Positions 26,712-34,474 of a DNA stretch of 62,735 nucleotides are shown here, in pieces. The stretch lies in assembly GCA_003021905.1 (NCBI GenBank), contig PXPI01000012.1, positions 1-62,735 of the forward strand, in the 5' to 3' direction. The notes under the pieces are model-generated. The model searched no databases. It had not been told where the DNA came from and saw only the letters and a program-made list of their open reading frames with translations. Position numbers and translations under genes: made by a program. The first letter of the stretch is position 1. Each line of letters begins with the position of its first letter. The stretch is from Cyanobacteria bacterium SW_9_44_58 (GTDB lineage: Bacteria > Cyanobacteriota > Cyanobacteriia > Cyanobacteriales > Rubidibacteraceae).

Positions 26712-28079
26712 ATGACTTCTGAAAAAACAACGTCTGAGTTTTCTCTCTCTCATTGGCGCGGGGGAAGTTTCCTTTATCGGTTAGTGGGATTATTCTACCC
26801 TTGGCGCGAGGGGAGTTATCTTTTGCAATGGGCAGAACCCCTTGGCGCGGTGTTAATGGCATTGGTGTTAGGATTAGCCCCCTTTGTCTCTTCTACTCTC
26901 CTGGGTGTCTTACTCATTGCCGGAACCGGGTATTGGATGCTTTTAACCCTGTCGGAACGGGATTTGATCGGTCTCACGCCCATTCACTTATTGGTACTGC
27001 TGTATTGGGGCATTGCTGCCATTGCTGTTGCCTTTTCTCCGGTAAAAGCAGAAGCATTGACAGGGTGGGTAAAACTAACCCTTTATTTAGGATGGTTTGC
27101 CCTGTCAGCACAAGTGTTGCGATCGCGGTCGTTGCGGAATTGGACGATCGCGCTTTATCTCCTCATTTCTCTGATTGTAAGCGTCTATGGCATCCGACAA
27201 GAAATTTTTGGGGTGGATCAATTAGCCACTTGGACGGATCCCGACTCTTCCTTAGCGGACGAAACCCGCGCCTACAGTTATTTAGGGAATCCCAATCTAC
27301 TCGCCGGCTATTTAATAAGCGCGATCGCGCTATCGATGTCGGCGCTTTGGGTATGGCGCAGCTGGCTGCAAAAAGGGGTTGCCCTCACCGCATTGCTGAC
27401 AAATACCTATTGCTTATATGCCACTGATTCCCGCGGGGGTTGGATTGCCTTTGTGGGATTAACAACCGTCTTTCTCCTACTCCTTTACTATTGGTATCGA
27501 GACGCCTTGCCCAAGTTTTGGCGCATCTGGCTGCTGCCGCTAGTCTTTACCTTCTTTGCCGGGTTATTGTTCGTTGCCATTACCTTTGTGGAACCCTTGC
27601 GGCTGCGCGTCATGAGTATTTTTGCCTGGCGCGAAAATAGCAGCAATAATTTTCGACTCACGGTTTGGTTTGCCGTTTTTGACATGATTCGGGATTATCC
27701 TTGGTCTGGCATTGGGCCGGGCCATGCCGCGTTTAATGAAATTTATCCCCTCTATCAACGTCCCAATTACAATGCCTTAAGCGCCTATTCCATTTATTTA
27801 GAACATCTGGTGGAAATGGGCATCATTGGGTTTACCGCCTTTTTGGGATTGCTGGGAACCATTGCTTATCATGGCTGGCAGAAGCTAACGGCCCTGCGAA
27901 ATTTAAATCATCGCGAGGGATTTTGGATCATTGGCGCGATCGCGGCCATGGCCGGTATGTTAACCCATGGCTTAGTCGATACGGTATGGTATCGTCCCGA
28001 AATTAACACCCTCTGGTGGTTTATGGTTGCTATTGTTGCCAGTTACTATCCGCAACTGCATGGTGCCAAGAATAGATAA
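26712..28079 (+). CDS. ictB: IctB-like polytopic membrane protein (O-antigen ligase superfamily)
   Basis: 455 residues from the ATG at 26712; the frame is open farther upstream into gun4, but the start after TCGACAAATTT gives the normal N-terminus. About ten membrane helices, with Wzy/WaaL-type segments YSYLGNPNLLAGYLISAIAL, ATDSRGGWIAFVGL and GIGPGHAAFNEIYPLYQ. In cyanobacteria this family is annotated as IctB, a putative bicarbonate transporter; membership of the O-antigen-ligase superfamily means a glycan role is a real alternative. Confidence 0.82.
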   Translation: MTSEKTTSEFSLSHWRGGSFLYRLVGLFYPWREGSYLLQWAEPLGAVLMALVLGLAPFVSSTLLGVLLIAGTGYWMLLTLSERDLIGLTPIHLLVLLYWGIAAIAVAFSPVKAEALTGWVKLTLYLGWFALSAQVLRSRSLRNWTIALYLLISLIVSVYGIRQEIFGVDQLATWTDPDSSLADETRAYSYLGNPNLLAGYLISAIALSMSALWVWRSWLQKGVALTALLTNTYCLYATDSRGGWIAFVGLTTVFLLLLYYWYRDALPKFWRIWLLPLVFTFFAGLLFVAITFVEPLRLRVMSIFAWRENSSNNFRLTVWFAVFDMIRDYPWSGIGPGHAAFNEIYPLYQRPNYNALSAYSIYLEHLVEMGIIGFTAFLGLLGTIAYHGWQKLTALRNLNHREGFWIIGAIAAMAGMLTHGLVDTVWYRPEINTLWWFMVAIVASYYPQLHGAKNR

Positions 28080-28107
28080 GCCCATCCTCTGTGCGGTTCG
28101 TTTGGTT

Positions 28108-28884
28108 TCATACGTTGATGATTTTGGGGCGGCAATAGTAAAGAACGGCATGCAAATCAACGACTTTGCCAATCACTGCAACAGCAGGGGCGCTAAAGTC
28201 TTCGTCTTCCATTTGTTGTAAAATGCTGTCGAGGGTTCCAATCAAGTCCTCTTGTTCGGGAAGGGTGCCCCAACGAACTAAAGCAATTGGTGTCTCACCG
28301 CTTAAGCCGGCAGTTTTCAGTTGCGGAATAATATGCGGTAAATTGTGCACCCCCATATAGATGACAATGGTCTCCGATCCCTGCGCGATCGCGCGCCAAT
28401 TGACTTTCGGTCGATATTTTCCTACTGATTCATGTCCTGTTACGAAAGTGACCGAAGAACTAATATTGCGATGGGTAAGCGGAATTCCAGCATAGGCAGG
28501 GGCAGCGACACCTGCGGTAATTCCTGGCACTACTTCCACAGGCACTCCCGCTTCCACCAAGTCTCCCATTTCTTCACCGCCGCGGCCAAATACAAACGGA
28601 TCGCCGCCTTTTAAGCGGACAACAATCGTGTGGGTTTGTGCTTTTTCAATGAGCAGCCGCGTTGTTTCCGGCTGTTTTTTGGAATGGCGTCCCCGTCGTT
28701 TTCCAGCATTAATCTGTTCCGCTTGGGGATTAATCATCCCGAGAATGGCTTCGCTAACCAGGGCATCATAAATGACAACATCGGCATTTTCCAATAAGGT
28801 TTTTCCTTTGAGGGTAAATAAGCCGGGATCGCCAGGCCCTGCGCCCACTAAATAAACTTTGCCAAGCGGTTGTTGATGGGTCAT
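28108..28884 (-). CDS. cobA: uroporphyrinogen-III C-methyltransferase (SUMT)
   Basis: Adds two methyl groups to uroporphyrinogen III to give precorrin-2, the entry to siroheme and cobalamin. 258 residues, the single-function form without a CysG-type dehydrogenase domain. Motifs: VYLVGAGPGDPGLFTLKG, DVVIYDALVS, VRLKGGDPFVFGRGGEE and PGITAGVAAPAYAGIPLTHR. It overlaps the upstream chelatase gene by 4 bases, so the two act as a siroheme pair. The precorrin-2 dehydrogenase is not in the window. Confidence 0.96.
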   Translation of the reverse strand: MTHQQPLGKVYLVGAGPGDPGLFTLKGKTLLENADVVIYDALVSEAILGMINPQAEQINAGKRRGRHSKKQPETTRLLIEKAQTHTIVVRLKGGDPFVFGRGGEEMGDLVEAGVPVEVVPGITAGVAAPAYAGIPLTHRNISSSVTFVTGHESVGKYRPKVNWRAIAQGSETIVIYMGVHNLPHIIPQLKTAGLSGETPIALVRWGTLPEQEDLIGTLDSILQQMEDEDFSAPAVAVIGKVVDLHAVLYYCRPKIINV

Positions 28885-29699
28885 ACGACAAGTTGGTTAA
28901 TAATAAGATCAGTGAGAGAGAAGCTGCGGCTTAAAGGGGGTCCCAGATGGAATTCAACTTGAGGAAACTGGCGTTGCCAATCTGCTGTTTGTTGCGCGAT
29001 CGCGTCAGTCAGTCCCCCCGGAAATAGAAAATAGGGAATCATGCTGATTTGTCGGGTTCCTTGTTCCACCAATGCTTCCAGTTGTTCACTAACAAGGGGA
29101 GAAATCGACCAATAAGCCGTGGTAGCCCCTAATTCCTGCGCTAAGGCTGCAATGGGTTGATTGGCGCCCTGGCGCCGACTGCCATGGGAGACTATTATTT
29201 TAGCCGATGATGGCGAAGACGGAAGGGAGCAGCTTGGGGAGTGAGCAATTTCCCCTAAGTTTTCCTGCAATTTTTGCGCCATTAAGGGGGATTGTCCCAC
29301 ATAGGGGGCTAACTCAAGGGACATGCCTTCCCCGGCCTTTTCCTGGGCTTGTGCTAAGGCAGCAGGAATATCTTCCCGCACATGAACCCCCGGCAACAGA
29401 AATAAGGGAAGCACTCGCAAATGAGTTATTCCTTGCTGTTTTATTTCGGTAAGAATCTGCGCGATCGCGTCTTCTAGGGATAAAGGAGCTAATTCCAAAG
29501 CCGCCGTGTAAACGAGAGGTTCGGGAGGTTTTGTCAACACTGCGGCCGTTTCTTGTTGTTGGGAAGAAATCGGAGACAGCGAAGCTTGTTTGGCGGCTAG
29601 CTTTTCTCGAACCTCTTGGGCAACCCTCAACACTTCCTGTTGCGGACGGGGGTCGCGACTTCCGTGATAAATCAATAAATAAGCAGTTTTTTCGAACAA
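28881..29699 (-). CDS. sirohydrochlorin chelatase, two-domain CbiX/SirB type
   Basis: 272 residues made of two related halves, each starting with a His metal-ligand motif: LLIYHGSRDPRPQQEVLRVA (N-terminal) and IIVSHGSRRQGANQPIAALA (about residue 170). A second His is seen in LPLFLLPGVHVREDIP. It should insert Fe (siroheme) or Co (cobalamin) into sirohydrochlorin. Pairing with cobA and the lack of other cobalamin genes nearby favour siroheme, an inference. An Ala/Gln/Ser-rich linker lies between the two halves. Confidence 0.9.
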   Translation of the reverse strand: MFEKTAYLLIYHGSRDPRPQQEVLRVAQEVREKLAAKQASLSPISSQQQETAAVLTKPPEPLVYTAALELAPLSLEDAIAQILTEIKQQGITHLRVLPLFLLPGVHVREDIPAALAQAQEKAGEGMSLELAPYVGQSPLMAQKLQENLGEIAHSPSCSLPSSPSSAKIIVSHGSRRQGANQPIAALAQELGATTAYWSISPLVSEQLEALVEQGTRQISMIPYFLFPGGLTDAIAQQTADWQRQFPQVEFHLGPPLSRSFSLTDLIINQLVV

Positions 29700-29986
29700 C
29701 AGCTACAATTTGAAATTAATCTTAACGTCTAGTTTCATCATAACGGGATGAGCTGGAGCATTTTGTATCATTTGTACGCCCTTGACTCGCTTTTTCCATC
29801 ACCCTGGAGCATTTCTGCTGAAAATAGGAAAAATCAAAGACTATAAAAACTATATAAAATCAACAGAATTGTCAATTATTTTACTGTTATGGGGCTTTCT
29901 AGAAATGCTATGAATTGAGAGAAGAAAATTCCTGTCTTTTTTGGATTAAGCAGGAGAGGCTGGGAACAATTCAGGAGGTTAAGTGA

Positions 29987-30238
29987 ATGTGGACAATTGT
30001 TTGGACAGATAATCATGGCTTTGATCACTACCGTCGCGAAAGCAAGGAAGGGGCAAAAGATCTAGTGAATACCCTTTACCATCGTTTAGAAGTCGATGAG
30101 AGTACCATTTTGATCTTTCCCCCGCAAAGCGAACTAGAAATTAATGAATTAATGGAGGGTACCTCTAGTTGGCGACCGGAGTCCCTTTCTTTTAAAGAAA
30201 CGACATTAATGGAAACTTCTTCATCAGGACAAAGTTGA
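29987..30238 (+). CDS. small conserved hypothetical protein
   Basis: 83 residues with a strong Shine-Dalgarno (AGGAGGT) 8 bases before ATG, so it is very likely translated. The sequence starts MWTIVWTDNHGFDHYRRES and contains GAKDLVNTLYHRLEVDES and ILIFPPQSELEINELM, then a Ser/Thr-rich tail. No known domain is recognised; no signal peptide. It stands alone between divergent chelatase and convergent pdxH. The 287-base upstream gap contains the repeated word CTGGAGCATTT but no clear operator. Confidence 0.75.
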   Translation: MWTIVWTDNHGFDHYRRESKEGAKDLVNTLYHRLEVDESTILIFPPQSELEINELMEGTSSWRPESLSFKETTLMETSSSGQS

Positions 30239-30283
30239 GAAATGCATTCCAACTGTTGCTTCCCTGCGGGGGAGCAAAAACGC

Positions 30284-30934
30284 TTAAGGGGCTAATCGTT
30301 CTCGAACCCAACTGCCGTCAGACTGTTGCCGATACCGCAACCGATCATGCAATCGACTGGGACGGCCTTGCCAAAATTCAAATTCGGTGGGAAAAAGCCG
30401 ATATCCCCCCCAATGGGGTGGTTTTGGAATTTTTTGCCCGTCATACTTGTGTTGGAGTTGGGCAATATTATCCTCTAAAACGCTTCGAGATGAAATGAGT
30501 TCACTTTGCGGAGACGCCCAAGCCCCTAACTGAGAATCAAACGGACGACTGGCAAAATAGGCTTCTGATTCTTCTACAGAAACTTTTTCCACATACCCTT
30601 CAATGCGAACTTGTCGTTCTAATTCCGCCCACCAAAATACCAATGCCGCCCAAGGGTTTGCTGCCAGTTGTTGCCCTTTTTGGCTATTATAGTTGCTATA
30701 GAAAACGAACCCTTCCTCATCAAATCCTTTTAATAAAACAATCCGCGCATCGGGTTTTCCTTCTGCAGTTGCTGTTGCCAAAGTCATGGCATTGGGTTCC
30801 GGCAACTCCCCGGATAAGGCTTGATCAAACCAGGTTTGAAATTGGATAAAGGGGTTGGGATCTGCCTCAGTTTCGTTTAAACCGGCACGGGTATAATTGC
30901 GACGTAAATCAGCAACATGAGAACTGGAAGTCAT
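30284..30934 (-). CDS. pdxH: pyridoxamine/pyridoxine 5'-phosphate oxidase
   Basis: FMN enzyme that makes pyridoxal 5'-phosphate. 216 residues. Conserved blocks: [60 protein letters not shown] and the C-terminal [18 protein letters not shown] with WVRERLAP, which form the FMN and PLP sites. It matches the canonical length. Confidence 0.97.
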   Translation of the reverse strand: MTSSSHVADLRRNYTRAGLNETEADPNPFIQFQTWFDQALSGELPEPNAMTLATATAEGKPDARIVLLKGFDEEGFVFYSNYNSQKGQQLAANPWAALVFWWAELERQVRIEGYVEKVSVEESEAYFASRPFDSQLGAWASPQSELISSRSVLEDNIAQLQHKYDGQKIPKPPHWGGYRLFPTEFEFWQGRPSRLHDRLRYRQQSDGSWVRERLAP

Positions 30935-31003
30935 AACTCAGAATCAGTCTTTTATCTTTAATTCCTATACCATGATCAGCATAACCAATAACTAACAATT
31001 GAT

Positions 31004-31435
31004 TTAAAGATAGGTTCTCACCTGTTCCGGCACAACATTTAATTCTCCAGAACGACACTTATCAATATCAACCCAACGGGCAACTTTTTCCCGTTCCCCC
31101 TCATTAAATCTGACTTCCTCTTTCTGATAAAAATCAGGATTGGCAAAGTCGCATTGATAAAGTTGAATTACTTCGTGTCCTGGTTGACCATTAAAGGAAA
31201 AAATACTTTCTAAACAATTCAGATATTGAATATTGGCAATTGCCGTATCCAACTCTTCTTGAAATTCTCGTTTCAGGGCATCGACACTGCGTTCGCCAAA
31301 TTCAATACCGCCCCCTAACGCCCGATAAAAATACTGTTGTTTACTTGCATCATAGCCTTGAGAAAGAAAAACCCGGTTATTGTTATCTTTAATCAAACCG
31401 AGAACCAAGAAACGAATTTTATTGGGATTATGCAT
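31004..31435 (-). CDS. Nudix hydrolase
   Basis: 143 residues. The Nudix box is complete as GGGIEFGERSVDALKREFQEEL (read in two parts: GGGIEFGERSVDALK and REFQEEL), giving the Mg-binding REFQEE. N-terminal IRFLVLGLIKDNNNRVFLSQ starts the fold. Substrate class cannot be told from sequence; GHEVIQLYQCDF after the box is common in uncharacterised members. It lies downstream of ffh and upstream of pdxH on the same strand with gaps of 126 and 69 bases. Confidence 0.9.
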   Translation of the reverse strand: MHNPNKIRFLVLGLIKDNNNRVFLSQGYDASKQQYFYRALGGGIEFGERSVDALKREFQEELDTAIANIQYLNCLESIFSFNGQPGHEVIQLYQCDFANPDFYQKEEVRFNEGEREKVARWVDIDKCRSGELNVVPEQVRTYL

Positions 31436-31561
31436 AATTCCTAGATTTGTTATTTCTAATTGCTTCTTTTAAATGGTTTTTTCTTATTAAAAAATTAGCA
31501 GTCGTCAAGGAAAGTTTGCTGGAACATGATTCACTCAATAATGATAATAATGGGTCACTGC

Positions 31562-33016
31562 TTACAGTTCGCCAAAGCCTTTCTTTTTCTTCTTCTTTTT
31601 CTTTTTCTTTTTACCTGTACCTGGCGGTTGACGAAAACCGGGCTGCGGTTGACCGCCCATATCGCCGCCGCCAAGCATGCCGCCGAGTCCGCCGCCGCCC
31701 ATACCGGGCATTCCCATTTGACCTTGTCCCATACTTTGCATCATAGAACGCATTTTCCGAAAGTCTTCCACCAGTTTCGAGACATCCTTCTCCTGGTGGC
31801 CGGAACCTTTTCCCACCCGACGGCGGCGACTGGGAGATTTGGCCAACAATTCCGGCTGTTCTCGTTCTTCGGTGGTCATAGAATTAATCATGGCCTCAGT
31901 GCGTTTGAGTTGGCTTTCCCCTTTCTCCAAATCCGCACCGCTTAGTTTATTCATGCCGGGAATCATTTTCATGACACTGCCAAATGATCCCATATTTTTC
32001 AGCAAGCGCATTTGTTTGAGGAAGTCATTAAAATCAAATCGCGCTTCCAGCATCTTGGCTTGCATGGCTTCGGCATCGGCCATGTCAATTTCTTCCTGGG
32101 CTTTTTCCACCAGGGAAACTACATCGCCCATCCCAAGAATGCGCGAGGCCATCCGTTCCGGATAAAAGGGTTGCAGAGCTTCGACTTTTTCTCCAACCCC
32201 AATAAATTTAATGGGCTGTCCCGAAACTTGACGTACTGACAAGGCCGCGCCGCCGCGAGTGTCGCCGTCCAATTTGGTTAAAATGGCGCCGGTAACACCC
32301 ACTTCTTGGTGAAAGGTTTCCGTGAGACTGGCCGCTTCTTGTCCAGTCATGGCATCTACGACCAGCAAGACTTCATGGGGAGACACAGCATTTTTGATGG
32401 CGCTCAGTTCTCCCATCATGTCTTGGTCGATTTGCAAGCGCCCAGCAGTGTCGATGATAACGGTATCAATGCCCTCGGCTTTGCCTTGTTCAATACCTTT
32501 TTGAGCAACTTCTACCGGATTGGCTTCAGTTCCCATTTCAAAGACAGGAACTTCAATTTGTTCCCCTAAGGTTTTGAGCTGGTCAATGGCTGCTGGGCGA
32601 TAAACGTCGGTTCCCACCATCAAGGCGCTTCGCTCTTGTTTTCTCAAATAGAGGGCGAGTTTAGCCGTGGCAGTGGTTTTGCCGGTTCCTTGCAACCCTG
32701 CCATGAGAACCACCGTCGGCGGGGTTTCCGCTTGGGCCAGGGGGACATTGCTTTCCCCCATTACCTTGACCAGTTCATCATTGACGATTTTGATAAACTG
32801 CTGGTCTGGACTGACCCCAGAAATCACCTCAGCTCCTTGCGCCGCTTGTTCCACATCGGCAATGAAGTTTTTCACCACTTGCAAGTTGACATCTGCTGAG
32901 AGCAAGGCGCGTCGAACTTCTTGCAGGGCCGGTTTGATATTGCTGGAGGTAATTTTGTCTTGACCGCGAAGTTTTTTCCAGGCAGATTCTAAACTTTCTG
33001 ATAATGCGTCAAACAT
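31562..33016 (-). CDS. ffh: signal recognition particle protein Ffh/SRP54
   Basis: GTPase that binds the 4.5S RNA and signal sequences to deliver membrane proteins. 484 residues. N domain MFDALSESLESAWKKLRGQ; G domain with GLQGTGKTTATAKLAL, DTAGRLQID, TKLDGDTRGGAAL; M domain with FLKQMRLLKNMGSFGSVMKM and the RNA-binding SPSRRRRVGKGSG. The tail is odd: a Met/Gly-rich part (MGMPGMGGGGLGGMLGGG) and then a run of 11 lysines before GFGEL. The RNA partner gene is not found nearby. Confidence 0.97.
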   Translation of the reverse strand: MFDALSESLESAWKKLRGQDKITSSNIKPALQEVRRALLSADVNLQVVKNFIADVEQAAQGAEVISGVSPDQQFIKIVNDELVKVMGESNVPLAQAETPPTVVLMAGLQGTGKTTATAKLALYLRKQERSALMVGTDVYRPAAIDQLKTLGEQIEVPVFEMGTEANPVEVAQKGIEQGKAEGIDTVIIDTAGRLQIDQDMMGELSAIKNAVSPHEVLLVVDAMTGQEAASLTETFHQEVGVTGAILTKLDGDTRGGAALSVRQVSGQPIKFIGVGEKVEALQPFYPERMASRILGMGDVVSLVEKAQEEIDMADAEAMQAKMLEARFDFNDFLKQMRLLKNMGSFGSVMKMIPGMNKLSGADLEKGESQLKRTEAMINSMTTEEREQPELLAKSPSRRRRVGKGSGHQEKDVSKLVEDFRKMRSMMQSMGQGQMGMPGMGGGGLGGMLGGGDMGGQPQPGFRQPPGTGKKKKKKKKKKKGFGEL

Positions 33017-33692
33017 AGAATAAAGTTAATTGATATCAATCTATTTCAGTTTTACTGGAATTGATAATTATAGGTCTTTTTCCAAAGTAGCGTTTTGGGA
33101 GGAAGCAAAACTGGAACAAGACTGCTGAGAAATTTCTATTCCAACGATACTGCTACAGTAACAGGGAATCTCAGCGTTCAAAAGGTTAAGGGCAAATCTC
33201 AGTTTGAACAATACTCCATAACTCGCCAATCACAGCATCGCCTTGCCTAAACTTCACTCTTGTTTCCAGAGAAAACTGTCATTGAAGAATGCATATTTAT
33301 AATAATTTGTCAATGGCTTAAGTGGGAAGAAGTTAATTGCTTTACAAAAATTCATGCAACCTTTCCTTGTTGTCAAGAGGGGGATATTCCCTAATTAGCC
33401 ACGAGTTGATTGGCTTTTACCGCTATTTTTTTGACGTTTGCCACTATTCTCCACAATCCAAAATAAATATATCAGAAAAAAAAATTGATTTTCAAGGCAG
33501 CGCCTGAAACGGTTGCCAATTCGTTAGCCTTTACTTAATTTAATATAAGATATTTTCATTAATTACTGATTTCAGTTGAAATATTTCAATAAAATAAATT
33601 GAGAAACAAAGCACCCATGTTGCATTTAAAATTTGTCGGGAGTGAGTCGCGCGATCGATGATAAAAGATGTATCCTGCTCATAAATTGAGGA
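33017..33692. other. 676-base intergenic region without a supported gene
   Basis: AT-rich space between divergent ffh and the phytol-kinase-like gene. One short open frame from TTG 33095 to TAA 33250 (51 residues) has no good start or match and is not called. GTTTTGGGAGGAAGCAAAAC near 33092 vaguely recalls an SRP RNA apical loop but lacks its conserved pairing. It holds promoters for both flanking genes. Nothing else is visible. Confidence 0.4.
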
Positions 33693-34403
33693 ATGATCTT
33701 GGTATTGCCTTATTTATTATCCGCTTCCCCGGTGTTTCCCGTTTGGCCTACTGTCTTGGCGATCGCGTTTTTAGGAGGAATTGTTCTGCTGGCAGAAGCG
33801 CTCAGTCGGATATTGATTTCCGATCCTGAGTTTACTCGGAAAGTTGTCCATATTGGCGCTGGCAATGTCATTTTACTGGCTTGGCACTTTAATCTCCCGG
33901 CCTGGATCGGCATCAGTGCTGCCGCGATCGCGGCGGCCATTGCTTTATTGTCTTATTTCGTACCGATTTTACCCAGTATCAATAGTGTGGGACGCCAAAG
34001 TCTAGGCACCTTTTTTTATGCTGTCAGTATCGGCGTTTTAATAAGTTGGTTCTTCCCACAACAACCGCAATATGCTGCCATTGGGATTCTAACCATGAGT
34101 TGGGGAGATGGCATGGCTGCCCTGGTGGGTCAAAATTGGGGTCGTCATCGCTATCGAATCTTTGGAAGTACGAAAAGCTGGGAAGGCTCCCTGACAATGG
34201 CAATAGTCAGTTATGCCATTTGCTGTCTGATTTTGCTAGCAGTAGAAGGAAATCTATGGTCAAGCTGGTTTATTCCTCTAGTCGTAGCTGTTCTTGCCGC
34301 TGGCTGTGAAGCAATCTCCAAGCTAGGCATCGATAATTTAACGGTTCCCATTGCCAGTGGGGGGATACCTTTTCTCCTAATACAGCTGTTTGTTGCTCAC
34401 TAA
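33693..34403 (+). CDS. phytol/dolichol-kinase-like CTP-dependent kinase
   Basis: 236 residues with about seven membrane helices. The CTP-transferase-type motif is LTMSWGDGMAALVGQNWGRH followed by GSTKSWEGSLTMAIVS, which marks the phytol kinase (VTE5) / phytyl-phosphate kinase (VTE6) / polyprenol kinase group. In cyanobacteria such enzymes recycle phytol from chlorophyll for tocopherol. Phytol versus phytyl-phosphate activity cannot be separated by eye. The early DPEFTRKVVHIGAGNVILLA also fits. Confidence 0.85.
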   Translation: MILVLPYLLSASPVFPVWPTVLAIAFLGGIVLLAEALSRILISDPEFTRKVVHIGAGNVILLAWHFNLPAWIGISAAAIAAAIALLSYFVPILPSINSVGRQSLGTFFYAVSIGVLISWFFPQQPQYAAIGILTMSWGDGMAALVGQNWGRHRYRIFGSTKSWEGSLTMAIVSYAICCLILLAVEGNLWSSWFIPLVVAVLAAGCEAISKLGIDNLTVPIASGGIPFLLIQLFVAH

Positions 34404-34474
34404 CTTCGTTACATTTAATACAGTTTATTTTCCCAAAGCCATTCACGCTAGATCATGGCGAATTAGGGGGAATT

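Noticed and set aside
31447-31945. Plus-strand open frames opposite the ffh 3' end
   Set aside because: They mirror the Gly/Met/Lys-rich Ffh tail; composition is the complement of a real gene.
33092-33115. GTTTTGGGAGGAAGCAAAAC as an SRP (4.5S) RNA near ffh
   Set aside because: It has GGAAGCA but lacks the conserved 5' internal-loop side and the closing GC pairs of SRP helix 8; no longer stem extends around it.
33095-33250. 51-residue frame from a TTG upstream of the phytol-kinase-like gene
   Set aside because: No ribosome binding site, rare start and no recognisable motif.
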